From Synergistaceae bacterium UBA4088 (GTDB lineage: Bacteria > Synergistota > Synergistia > Synergistales > Thermovirgaceae), in the NCBI GenBank assembly GCA_002382605.1, contig DFYG01000027.1, positions 1 through 6,123 on the forward strand: a DNA stretch of 6,123 nt, written 5' to 3'. The translations under genes and the position numbers were made by a program. Below are positions 1 to 5,759 of the stretch, piece by piece (position 1 is the stretch's first letter; each line of letters opens with the position of its first letter). The notes under the pieces were generated by a model. That model did not search any database and was not told the origin of the DNA. It saw nothing but the letters and a program-made list of their open reading frames with translations.

Positions 1-640
1 GGCCGAGGCCCAGGGCCTCCATCATGCAGTTCATCGTGTTCGCCGTGAACATGCCGGCGCAGGAACCGCAGCTTGGGCATGCGGCGTTTTCTATGGCTTC
101 AAGCTCCTCTTCCGTGGCCTTGCCGGCGATGCAGCGGCCAACTGTCTCAAAAACTGTAGAGAGGTCTATATCTTTCCCTTCGTGGACCCCCGCAAGCATC
201 GGCCCGCCGCTGATGACAAGTGCGGGGATGTTGAGTTTTGCAGCAGCCATCGCCATGCCGGGGATGATCTTGTCGCAGTTGGTGACCATGACCATTGCGT
301 CCAGCGCATGAGCTCTTGCCATGACCTCGATGGAATCCATGATCAGCTCGCGGCTCGGGAGGGAGAACTTCATTCCCTCATGGTTCATGGCTATCCCGTC
401 GCATATTCCGATCACGGGAAATTCGACAGGCATCCCGCCGCCGGCATAAACGCCTGCCTTGACCGCATCCGTCAGCCGGTTCAGGTGGACATGCCCGGGA
501 ATTATCGAGTTGTAGGCGTTCACGACACCTATCCAGGGACGCTCGATCTCCCAGTCGGTGTAACCCGAGGCTTTCATGAGCGCACGGTGCGGAGCCCTTT
601 CTATTCCTCTTTTTGCGTTGTCGCTTTTCAATTTATTCAC
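1..640 (-). CDS. ilvD: IlvD/Edd-family dehydratase (dihydroxy-acid dehydratase-like), N-terminal 213 residues, partial at window edge
   Basis: Family role: iron-sulfur dehydratase. Classical IlvD converts 2,3-dihydroxy-acids to 2-keto acids in isoleucine/valine synthesis; relatives dehydrate sugar acids. My translation from GTG at 640 shows the family signature through residue 213: [10 protein letters not shown] near 12, CDGIAM (80-85, presumed Mg-binding Asp81), SLPSRELI (93-100), NCDK (121-124, cluster Cys122 and the carbamylated-Lys position 124), and [18 protein letters not shown] (188-205). At residues 48-50 it has PGH, where [2Fe-2S] members have a Pro-Cys ligand, so it resembles the E. 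coli-type oxygen-sensitive [4Fe-4S] enzymes. GTG is chosen because an AAGGA lies about 5 nt upstream (GGAAAGGAAGT before GTG) and no better in-frame start is seen. The C-terminal half, including the catalytic Ser region, lies outside the window. The divergent FadR-type regulator leaves open a sugar-acid or other catabolic substrate instead of branched-chain synthesis. Confidence 0.93.
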   Translation of the reverse strand, partial: MNKLKSDNAKRGIERAPHRALMKASGYTDWEIERPWIGVVNAYNSIIPGHVHLNRLTDAVKAGVYAGGGMPVEFPVIGICDGIAMNHEGMKFSLPSRELIMDSIEVMARAHALDAMVMVTNCDKIIPGMAMAAAKLNIPALVISGGPMLAGVHEGKDIDLSTVFETVGRCIAGKATEEELEAIENAACPSCGSCAGMFTANTMNCMMEALGLG

Positions 641-711
641 ACTTCCTTTCCGGCAACGTTCTTTCGTCGAACTTCCAGGCCTGTTCCTTGAGCTCTCGGC
701 CGTCAGCTTGA

Positions 712-730
712 GTGAACCTTTCCAGTTCAC
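712..730. repeat. Inverted repeat GTGAAC-N7-GTTCAC in the dehydratase leader
   Basis: Perfect 6-bp arms (712-717 and 725-730) with a 7-nt centre lie 72 bp upstream of the dehydratase GTG. In leftward RNA this would be a small hairpin in the 5' leader; as DNA it could be an operator. No U-run follows, so it is not an obvious attenuator. Confidence 0.35.
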
Positions 731-751
731 ATGAAAAACGTCTTTCTCGCT

Positions 752-765
752 TGGGACAGATCCCA
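752..765. promoter_or_regulatory. Inverted repeat TGGGA-N4-TCCCA, possible second operator
   Basis: Perfect 5-bp arms flank CAGA. The centre (758.5) lies 20.5 bp from the centre of the FadR-type operator (779), close to two helical turns, so two dimers could sit on the same DNA face. It covers the predicted dehydratase transcription start. The arms differ from TGGT/ACCA, so it may belong to another regulator or be chance. Confidence 0.3.
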
Positions 766-766
766 C

Positions 767-796
767 AAGATACTGGTACGACCAGGGACCTACCAA
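767..796 (-). promoter_or_regulatory. Candidate sigma70-type promoter for the dehydratase gene
   Basis: Read leftward, TTGGTA (796-791) is separated by 18 nt from TATCTT (772-767). Each matches four of six consensus bases. Transcription would start near 760 and give a leader of about 120 nt before the GTG at 640. The exact FadR-type operator occupies the spacer, which makes the assignment more attractive than the match scores alone. Inferred from sequence only. Confidence 0.4.
773..785. promoter_or_regulatory. FadR/GntR-type operator, CTGGT-N3-ACCAG
   Basis: This is a perfect 13-bp inverted repeat with 5-bp arms and a 3-bp centre (CTGGTACGACCAG). It fits the TGGTNNNACCA pattern known for E. 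coli FadR and several FCD-type GntR regulators. It lies between an IlvD-family gene and a GntR/FCD regulator gene, inside the spacer of the candidate dehydratase promoter. A bound regulator would block RNA polymerase there. It starts 100 bp upstream of the regulator start, so autoregulation is also possible. Confidence 0.62.
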
Positions 797-813
797 AAAT
801 GTTGAAAGAAGTC

Positions 814-819
814 TATCAT
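814..819 (+). promoter_or_regulatory. Candidate -10 element of the GntR regulator gene
   Basis: TATCAT matches five of six -10 consensus bases and would place transcription start near 826, 47 nt before the ATG at 873. The hexamer 17 bp upstream (TACCAA, 791-796) is a poor -35. An alternative is TTGAAA (802-807) with a weak CATCTT (825-830) at 17-bp spacing. The FadR-type operator lies about 30-40 bp further upstream. Confidence 0.25.
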
Positions 820-872
820 AACAGCATCTTTTGTAAAGCCGGTCCGACATGCTTTTTCAGGGAGAGTGGAAG

Positions 873-1586
873 ATGAACCGGAAGCGTGAGGAAGTAATAA
901 ACAAACTGACCTTATGGATAAGCGAGCCTTCCAAAGTACCGGGCGGGCGACTTCCTTCAGAGCGGGAACTCGCCCTGGAAATGGGAGTCAGCCGCTCCCT
1001 GCTTCGCGAGGCGCTGATAACACTTGAAGTAATGGGGATCCTGGAGATCCGGGAAAGATCGGGTATTTTCGTAAAGGTTCCTGCCGGAGAGGATTTCACA
1101 GTGAGCCTGAAGACATTGAACCTGTGGCCCGAGGACCTTCTCATACACCTCATGGAGATGCGCCTTCTGGTGGAAGTGCCCGCCGCAGGGCTTGCGGCGG
1201 GCCGGCGAAACGAAAATGAATTGGACCAGATGCGCGAGTGCGTCAAGCGGCTCAACAACATCAGGGACTCCGCAGACGAGATGGCCGCCTCCGGAGCCTT
1301 CTGGGATTCGCTCCTGCATACGCTCGTTGTCGACGCCGCCCACAATCCCATCCTGACCCGGCTTTATGAGGGCCTCGCGACAACAATGGAAAAACATATC
1401 GTCAGAAGCCGGAACCTTCTCCTGTCCTTGCCGGACATGTCCGACAGGATCCTCCAGGAACACGGCAACCTTGTAAAATCCATCGCCGATAAAGACCCGG
1501 ACGGAGCCATGAATTCACTACGGAACCACCTCGAGAAGGCTCTCAAACAGCTCGGCAGACTGAAGGGAAAGGGAATATCTCAATGA
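873..1586 (+). CDS. GntR-family transcriptional regulator, FadR subfamily with FCD ligand-binding domain
   Basis: A cytoplasmic DNA-binding regulator of 237 aa, normal for FCD regulators. The N-terminal winged helix-turn-helix spans about 5-70, with GGRLPSERELA (24-34), recognition-helix VSRSLLREAL (39-48), and wing EIRERSGIFVK (58-68). The all-helical FCD domain starts near LMEMRLLVE (93-101). Its Asp/His metal site appears complete: Asp145 and His149 (D-x3-H), His197 and His219. In known members this site holds a metal and binds small carboxylates such as lactate, pyruvate or sugar acids; the ligand here is unknown. ATG 873 is chosen because GGAGAG (861-866) is well spaced; ATG 849, eight codons upstream, has no Shine-Dalgarno. 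It is transcribed away from the dehydratase gene with a FadR-type operator between them, so it most likely controls that gene and itself. Confidence 0.93.
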   Translation: MNRKREEVINKLTLWISEPSKVPGGRLPSERELALEMGVSRSLLREALITLEVMGILEIRERSGIFVKVPAGEDFTVSLKTLNLWPEDLLIHLMEMRLLVEVPAAGLAAGRRNENELDQMRECVKRLNNIRDSADEMAASGAFWDSLLHTLVVDAAHNPILTRLYEGLATTMEKHIVRSRNLLLSLPDMSDRILQEHGNLVKSIADKDPDGAMNSLRNHLEKALKQLGRLKGKGISQ

Positions 1587-1699
1587 CCCCTGATCCCAGG
1601 AACAATGATCACTCCCTGTCTGGATAATGGTCCGGTCTCCTCAACTCTTTCAGGATCGGAAGGCTTCACCTGCCTGCAGCAGCCTATGCCGTAACAAGT

Positions 1700-1733
1700 A
1701 CGGTTTCCGTTGAACAGAAAGAGCTTCTGTTCA
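1700..1733. repeat. Two adjacent hairpins at the 3' end of the umuD-like gene
   Basis: The larger dyad (1711-1733) has perfect 9-bp arms, TGAACAGAA and its complement, around a 5-nt loop. The TGA stop of the umuD-like gene forms its outer edge. Immediately next to it, 1700-1710 is ACGG-N3-CCGT. Neither stem is GC-rich and no U-run follows on either strand, so these are not textbook intrinsic terminators. They may stabilise or stop the converging transcripts. The rest of the 144-bp convergent gap (1587-1730) shows nothing else I recognise. Confidence 0.4.
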
Positions 1734-2072
1734 TGCCATTCTCACCACCGCCCTTATTGCGCCCCACACCTCTGCATCTGACACACTGCAGAGAGTTCCG
1801 TCAGGGTGTTTCAGCGCCAGACGCCTGCCTTTACGTGCAACTACCCGGAGCAGCAGCTCACCATCCTGGACAGCCACGGCCAGATCGTCAACGCCTGGCG
1901 CACAGGAACGGTCAACAACAAGGATGTCCCCTTCCAGAAGATGCCAGGCGGGAACGTCTTCTTCAAGGCGCATAAAGAACGTGGATACGGGGTTGGGGAC
2001 GAGAAGATCTGCGATATCCAGAGGGCCTTCCGACCATGGGGCCGCCGGGGAGGGAAACCCCGTAACTTTCAT
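1731..2072 (-). CDS. umuD: UmuD'-like polymerase V subunit lacking the N-terminal arm and the Ser-Lys catalytic dyad
   Basis: Role in the family: UmuD is cut in response to RecA filaments at Cys24-Gly25 to give UmuD', which dimerises and joins UmuC to form polymerase V. Here translation from ATG 2072 gives 113 aa, close to the 115 aa of E. coli UmuD'. It begins MKVTGFPSPAAP, so Gly5 is the residue just after the usual cleavage bond. Clear UmuD landmarks follow: LDIADLL (18-24), STFFMR (30-35), EGDILVVD (47-54), QDGELLL (69-75), WGAIRAVVRM (103-112). The GDSM segment holding the nucleophile reads EDVP (38-41), one residue shorter, with Val40 where Ser belongs. The Lys position reads Arg76. Self-cleavage is therefore not expected or needed. 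The start overlaps the umuC stop as ATGA; ATG 2081 (116 aa, GGGAG 10 nt upstream) is an alternative. The open frame back to 2174 lies inside umuC and has no UmuD-like sequence. Confidence 0.82.
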   Translation of the reverse strand: MKVTGFPSPAAPWSEGPLDIADLLVPNPVSTFFMRLEEDVPAWHLLEGDILVVDRSCAPGVDDLAVAVQDGELLLRVVARKGRRLALKHPDGTLCSVSDAEVWGAIRAVVRMA

Positions 2073-3370
2073 CTCCTGCATGTCGGCCCGTCTCCCGCGG
2101 TTGCCCGGACTCTGGCAAGGTCTTTCCATCTTGTGGTGTAGCGGGGCGATCTGCAGTTCTGTTTCATGTCCCATTGCCGGGGCTTCCAGCGCCCCGAAGC
2201 AGCCACGGAGATGCTCCCCCGCCCGAGATCGCTGTTGATCCGGTCAACGGCCGCCATGAGCCGGATGTCCCGTTCTGTCTCTGCGGCATCGAACAGACCG
2301 TTCTGGCGAACCCGTGCGGAACGCAGGTCGGAAAGGCAGACACCAGCCTTGATGTACCGGGGACCGGGAACGTAGATCTCTTCCAGGCACTCCAGCGCGG
2401 CCGTCACAAGGGTCGGTGTGCAGTCGGAAGCGGAGGGAAGCCGCCTCGATGCGCCGTTGGCGTATTGCTGCTCATCCCTGTGGGGACTGGTCGCAATAAA
2501 GACCGATACGCATCCGGCCGTTGAGCGCTGCCCCCGAAGCGTTTCACAGGCGCGTTCCATGAACGAGGCAACGGCTTCGCGCAGATGGATCACCGAAGTG
2601 ACGGGCTCACCAAAGCTCTGGGAGGAACGGATGTTCTTTCTCGGCTCCGGAGCGGTCTTGAAGGGGTGGCAGACAGACCCGCGCAGTTCCAGGACCGTCC
2701 GCAGACCACAGACGGTCATCCGCCGCAGTATCCAGTCGTCGCTGGCCCGCTTGAGATCCAGCGCCGTCCTTATCCCGTTCCTCTTGAGCATGGGCGCGTA
2801 GCGGAAGCCAACACCCCAGACATCCGCAGCATCAAGCCGGGCAAGGTATTCATCGGCTGCGTCACCCTCGGGCATTGCGAAGATCCCTTCGTATTCGACG
2901 TTCTTTTTGGCCAGCCTGTTTGCAGCCTTGGCGAGCGTTTTTGTTGGACCGATGCCGAGGGATACGGGAACACCTGTCCACTGAAGCACGCGGTTTTTGA
3001 CATGGCGGCACAGCTCTTCGGCCGCGCGGTACTGCAAGGGGGCCGAATCCAGCAGAATAAAGGCCTCGTCAATGGAATAGACCTCCACATCAGGGGCAAG
3101 GCCGTGCAGGGTTTCCATGACTCTCCGGGACATGTCGCCGTAGAGGGCGTAGTTGGAGGAAAAGATCGCCGCGTCAGCGCCTGCAAGGCGATCCCTCTCC
3201 CTGAACCAGGGCGAACCCATCTTCACGTCCAGGGCCTTTGCTTCAGCCGAACGGGCGATGATGCAGCCGTCGTTGTTGGACAGCACTACGACAGGCCTGT
3301 CTTTGAGATCGGGGCGGAACACTCTTTCACACGAGGCGTAGAAGTTGTTGCAGTCGCAGAGAGCGAACAT
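2069..3370 (-). CDS. umuC: UmuC-type Y-family DNA polymerase V catalytic subunit
   Basis: An error-prone translesion polymerase of 433 aa (E. coli UmuC has 422). Visible landmarks: metal-binding Asp6 in MFALCDCN, Tyr11 at the steric-gate position in NFYASCERVFRP, SNNDGCIIARS (31-41), palm motif YSIDEAF (98-104) with catalytic Asp101 and Glu102, the helix-hairpin-helix region around VWGVGFR (184-190), little-finger region about 240-350, a clamp-binding motif QNGLF (356-360), and the UmuC-specific C-terminus SPRYTTRWKDL (408-418). The numbering of the catalytic residues matches E. coli UmuC exactly. ATG 3370 is chosen because GAGGT (3376-3380) precedes it by 5 nt and the protein then begins as E. 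coli UmuC does; GTG 3382 overlaps that Shine-Dalgarno. The gene is intact and runs into the umuD-like gene by a 4-base overlap, reversing the usual umuD-umuC order. The two should be co-transcribed and translationally coupled. Confidence 0.96.
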   Translation of the reverse strand: MFALCDCNNFYASCERVFRPDLKDRPVVVLSNNDGCIIARSAEAKALDVKMGSPWFRERDRLAGADAAIFSSNYALYGDMSRRVMETLHGLAPDVEVYSIDEAFILLDSAPLQYRAAEELCRHVKNRVLQWTGVPVSLGIGPTKTLAKAANRLAKKNVEYEGIFAMPEGDAADEYLARLDAADVWGVGFRYAPMLKRNGIRTALDLKRASDDWILRRMTVCGLRTVLELRGSVCHPFKTAPEPRKNIRSSQSFGEPVTSVIHLREAVASFMERACETLRGQRSTAGCVSVFIATSPHRDEQQYANGASRRLPSASDCTPTLVTAALECLEEIYVPGPRYIKAGVCLSDLRSARVRQNGLFDAAETERDIRLMAAVDRINSDLGRGSISVAASGRWKPRQWDMKQNCRSPRYTTRWKDLARVRATAGDGPTCRR

Positions 3371-3387
3371 GATCGACCTCACGCATA

Positions 3388-3407
3388 CATATAGACTGTG
3401 TTATATG
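3388..3407. promoter_or_regulatory. Candidate operator over the umuC promoter, CATATA-N8-TATATG
   Basis: A perfect dyad with 6-bp arms and an 8-bp centre starts 18 bp upstream of the umuC ATG. Arms separated by 8 bp resemble the geometry of LexA sites (CTGT-N8-ACAG in E. coli), but the arm sequence is not that consensus. Reading leftward, TATAAC (3405-3400) inside the dyad is a fair -10 element, so a repressor bound here would cover the promoter. I do not see a convincing -35. Whether LexA or another repressor binds is unknown. Confidence 0.33.
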
Positions 3408-3460
3408 GTGAAGGATAACATATGCTCCCTGCCGGCGCAAGATTTTTATGATCCGGGCAG

Positions 3461-3525
3461 CGAAAACACTGTTTCGATCAACGTCATGAGTAACGGGCAA
3501 CACGCAACAGAAATGTCAATTGCCC
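3461..3525 (-). other. Gap between the serine hydrolase and umuC: weak dyads, no clear terminator
   Basis: The 166-bp gap 3371-3536 contains no gene. Apart from the operator candidate near umuC it holds CGAAA-N6-TTTCG (3461-3476) and GGGCAA (3495-3500) facing TTGCCC (3520-3525) across 19 nt. The latter lies just past the serine hydrolase stop and could end its transcript weakly, but no U-run follows. Read-through from the hydrolase into umuC cannot be excluded. Confidence 0.2.
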
Positions 3526-3536
3526 CGGAGTGGAGC

Positions 3537-5082
3537 TCAATCGGCGGCTTTTCTGGCAAAGCGGCTCAACAGCTCGCCATCGGGATCGACTATGTAGAAG
3601 GCTGCCGCCTCTCCTTCGGGCGATATCTCGAAGCGGACCGTACCCATATCTTCATCGCCCATTCCTTCAAATTCAAACCTGAAGGTATCGCGGTTCCATG
3701 GTTTCAGGGTCACAGTTGCGCCTTTCGGTCCAACGCGGAGGACAAGACTTCCATGATCCTGAAGCAAACAGGCGGTCCCGAAGAGAGGGCTTTCGTAGAT
3801 CCCAAGATAGGACTCGTTCGGAAGAGGCGGATACGCATCCTTCGGCCTGATCATTCCGGCCCTGTCTTCCGCCAGATTCTTTTTCCACGCCTCGAGTGAT
3901 TTCTCCAGGTGATCGACGGAGGGGGTGGTCCCGCTGTATATGTCCAGGAACGTCATTCCAAGAGCATCGGGTGCGGGAGTCACAAGGTTCGACAGGATCA
4001 CTACCCCGAGGTCGAGTTCCGGGACGATCGCCACGAACGTAGCGCAGCCTGACGTGGCTCCGTTGTGCCATATCAGAGGATAGGACTGATGATCGGTCTT
4101 GACCCATCCCATGCAGTAGGCACTTGTGCCGCCGGGAGTTGGAGTCTGAGGCAGGTGCGTGGCGGCCAGGTTCTCACTGCCAAGGATCTTCTTGCCCTCG
4201 AAGGTCCCCTCCCCGAGCTGGAAGCGGAGCCATTTCGCCATATCAACAATATTCGAATTGATGCCTCCCGCAGGGGCATAAATATAGGGCCAGTTGAAGA
4301 AAATCCAGTCCCTGGGGATAGGTTTCACTTTCCCTCCGTCAAGAATATGAAAGACCGCCGTATCGGAAGATCTGAAAAGCGCCTCCTTTGAACAGGACGT
4401 ACCCGTCATACCCAACGGATCGAGGATCCGCTCCTGCAGATTCTGCTCCCAGGATCTGCCCGTTTTGGCCTCCACTACAGCTGCCGCGGTCAACCAGAGA
4501 TTGTTCACGTAGGAGAATTCCGACCTGAAACTGTAGACCGGGGCTATATGGGCCGTTGAACGGATGATCTCATCCCGGCTGTACCCCAGAATTGCAAGGA
4601 TGTCTCCTGCGTAGGGCGGCATTCCGCTATGCTGGGCCATCAGGTCCCGGATCTGAAACTCCTTCGTCACCCAGGGGTCGGCCATTGCAAAATACGGAAG
4701 ATGGGAGATGACAGGATCCTTCCAGCCGAGCTTTTCTTCCTCGACCATGAACGCGACCAGTGTGGCTGTAAAGGCTTTGGAGGTGGAACCGATCTGGAAG
4801 ACCGTATCCGGTTCTACTGCTTCGGTCCCTCCGGTCTCCTTGAATCCGAATCCCCGGGAGTAGATGACCTCATCTCCCTGGACGACCGCCACTGCCATGC
4901 CTGGGATCCCGAAACTCTCAAGGCTTTCCCGGATCTTCGCCTCGAACTCCCTGAAGATATTTTCAAGCCGGGCAGGGGACGGGGGCTCCTGAGCTGCAAG
5001 AGCCGGGGAATAGTTGAGCCAGAAGAATTGTTGTAAAAAGAATTAAAACACGAGCGGTTTTTACGCAACGCCAAAAATACAC
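3537..5082 (-). CDS. Exported beta-lactamase-like serine hydrolase (S12/class C fold), frameshifted within the signal peptide
   Basis: The family comprises penicillin-binding-protein-like esterases, peptidases and class C beta-lactamases. An open frame from ATG 4898 encodes 453 aa with nucleophile motif STSK (38-41), YVN (130-132) and HNG (278-280, the KTG equivalent). A C-terminal beta domain at about 365-440 (YLGIYESPLFG) resembles DUF3471. The frame stays open upstream and encodes expected family sequence ending LESFGIPG before that Met, but has no start codon before a stop. A GTG at 5082 with a strong Shine-Dalgarno opens another frame encoding MYFWRCVKTARVLILFTTIL, a good signal peptide, which stops at 4965-4963. 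Omitting one base in the CCCCGG run (5008-5003, leftward) joins the two. The result is a 514-aa precursor with an ALA|A cleavage site near residue 29 and STSK at 99-102. As written, either a sequence error or an inactivated export signal exists; restart at ATG 4898 would give a cytoplasmic product missing the first strand. Substrate unknown. Confidence 0.85.
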
Positions 5083-5086
5083 GGGA

Positions 5087-5095
5087 GATCACCTC
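5087..5095 (-). promoter_or_regulatory. Extended Shine-Dalgarno for the serine hydrolase
   Basis: GAGGTGATC, read leftward, is complementary over nine bases to the conserved 3' end of 16S rRNA and lies 4 nt before GTG 5082 (8 nt from the GAGGT core). This site decides the start in favour of GTG 5082, although the mature enzyme is in a different frame, and argues that the gene was recently intact. Confidence 0.7.
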
Positions 5096-5259
5096 AATAT
5101 CCGGCAAGGATGGATCCGATCTCAGGCGGGAACCGAAAACCGGGATATCCATCAGGAGCGCTGGAGTGCCTCATGGCTTTTTCGGGACACAGCAGCTGCG
5201 TGGCCGTCAGCCGCTTGAACCGGTAAACCTCTGTCGCGCCGGTCTCTTCTGACTCTCAC
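5096..5259. other. Gap upstream of the serine hydrolase, no gene seen
   Basis: Between the thioesterase terminator and the serine hydrolase ribosome site there is no supported coding region. I could not pick a convincing promoter for the hydrolase in it. A reading frame starting at ATG 5152 runs across the hydrolase start but has a composition typical of a shadow frame. Confidence 0.3.
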
Positions 5260-5287
5260 AAAGGGGCGGCCCGGAGGCCGCCCCTTT
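5260..5287 (-). terminator. Intrinsic-type terminator after the thioesterase gene
   Basis: A perfect 12-bp GC-rich stem (AAAGGGGCGGCC, 5260-5271, and its complement, 5276-5287) closes on a 4-nt loop. It begins 8 bp past the thioesterase stop. Only a short TTT forms the end of the stem on either strand and no long U-run follows, so termination may be partly structural. It separates the stress-protein/thioesterase unit from the serine hydrolase. Confidence 0.75.
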
Positions 5288-5295
5288 CGCACGTT

Positions 5296-5718
5296 CTAGA
5301 CGCCGCGATCTTTGGAATAGGCGCGTTCGCGGGCCTTGTTCATGAGAAGTTCCCAGTTGACGACCGCCCGCGTATGCCGCCCTCTGGCAACCGTTCCTGC
5401 GTGATCCCAGGCTGTCAGTTCATAGGTGAGCTTGTTCCCCTCTATCTGCATCAGCGTGGCCTTGAAGGTCACCGTCGTGCCGAGAAAGGATGGAGCCTCG
5501 TGGGTTATTTCGATACCCTGCCCCACAGTGATGTAGCCATCCGGAAGATGGCTGTCGGTGGCCTCGACGGCGGCCCTGATGAAAGCCTTGACACAGGCCG
5601 AGGTGGCCAGAAGCTGCTCAAGGCGTGGCGAAAAATTCCCGACCGCTTCGTCCTCCGTAACAAAAACCTTCACGTCATGCGACAACCCCTGCGAGAGGTG
5701 GTCCGATATGTCCAGCAC
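5296..5718 (-). CDS. FlK-like hotdog-fold acyl-CoA thioesterase
   Basis: A 140-aa single-domain protein of the thioesterase family typified by fluoroacetyl-CoA thioesterase FlK, which hydrolyses acyl-CoA to free acid and CoA in the cytoplasm. From memory, an ungapped alignment with FlK over residues 37-80 matches LATS to FATG, VGQGIEITHEA to the LGTAICVTH region, and FLG to PPG. Thr39 aligns with catalytic Thr42, His73 with His76 and Gly66 with Gly69, while Ile47 replaces Glu50. Hotdog strands continue through TVTFKATLMQIEGNKLTYEL and GRHTRAVVNWE (113-123). The missing Glu argues against fluoroacetyl-CoA itself as substrate; the true acyl group is unknown. Start GTG 5718 has GGAGG 7 nt upstream. 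It lies 41 nt after the stress-protein gene on the same strand, likely one transcript, and is closed by the hairpin just downstream. Confidence 0.85.
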   Translation of the reverse strand: MLDISDHLSQGLSHDVKVFVTEDEAVGNFSPRLEQLLATSACVKAFIRAAVEATDSHLPDGYITVGQGIEITHEAPSFLGTTVTFKATLMQIEGNKLTYELTAWDHAGTVARGRHTRAVVNWELLMNKARERAYSKDRGV

Positions 5719-5759
5719 GGGAATCCCTCCCTTACATTTTTTGGTCGCTTACCGGGTAA

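Noticed and set aside
182..691. 169-aa open frame on the plus strand
   Set aside because: Antisense to the dehydratase N-terminus; composition typical of a GC-rich shadow frame.
849..872. Upstream ATG for the GntR regulator
   Set aside because: No Shine-Dalgarno in front of it, whereas ATG 873 has GGAGAG at good spacing and typical N-terminal length.
2073..2174. Longer start for the UmuD-like protein (147 aa)
   Set aside because: The extra 34 residues lie within the conserved umuC C-terminus and show no UmuD arm or Cys/Ala-Gly cleavage site; M32/M35 fit UmuD' length.
2585..3394. 269-aa open frame on the plus strand
   Set aside because: Entirely antisense to umuC, which has all catalytic and family motifs; the frame resembles nothing and has no ribosome site.
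3371..3536. Search for an E. coli-type LexA box (CTGT-N8-ACAG) upstream of umuC
   Set aside because: No match; only the different dyad at 3388-3407 is present.
4814..5152. 112-aa leftward open frame starting upstream of the serine hydrolase
   Set aside because: It is the third frame across the hydrolase start, rich in Ser and Arg, with no motif; neither the signal peptide nor the enzyme lies in it.
5213..5221. GGTTCAA-like sequence on the minus strand suggesting a tRNA T-loop
   Set aside because: No pairing T-stem, acceptor stem or anticodon arm could be found around it.
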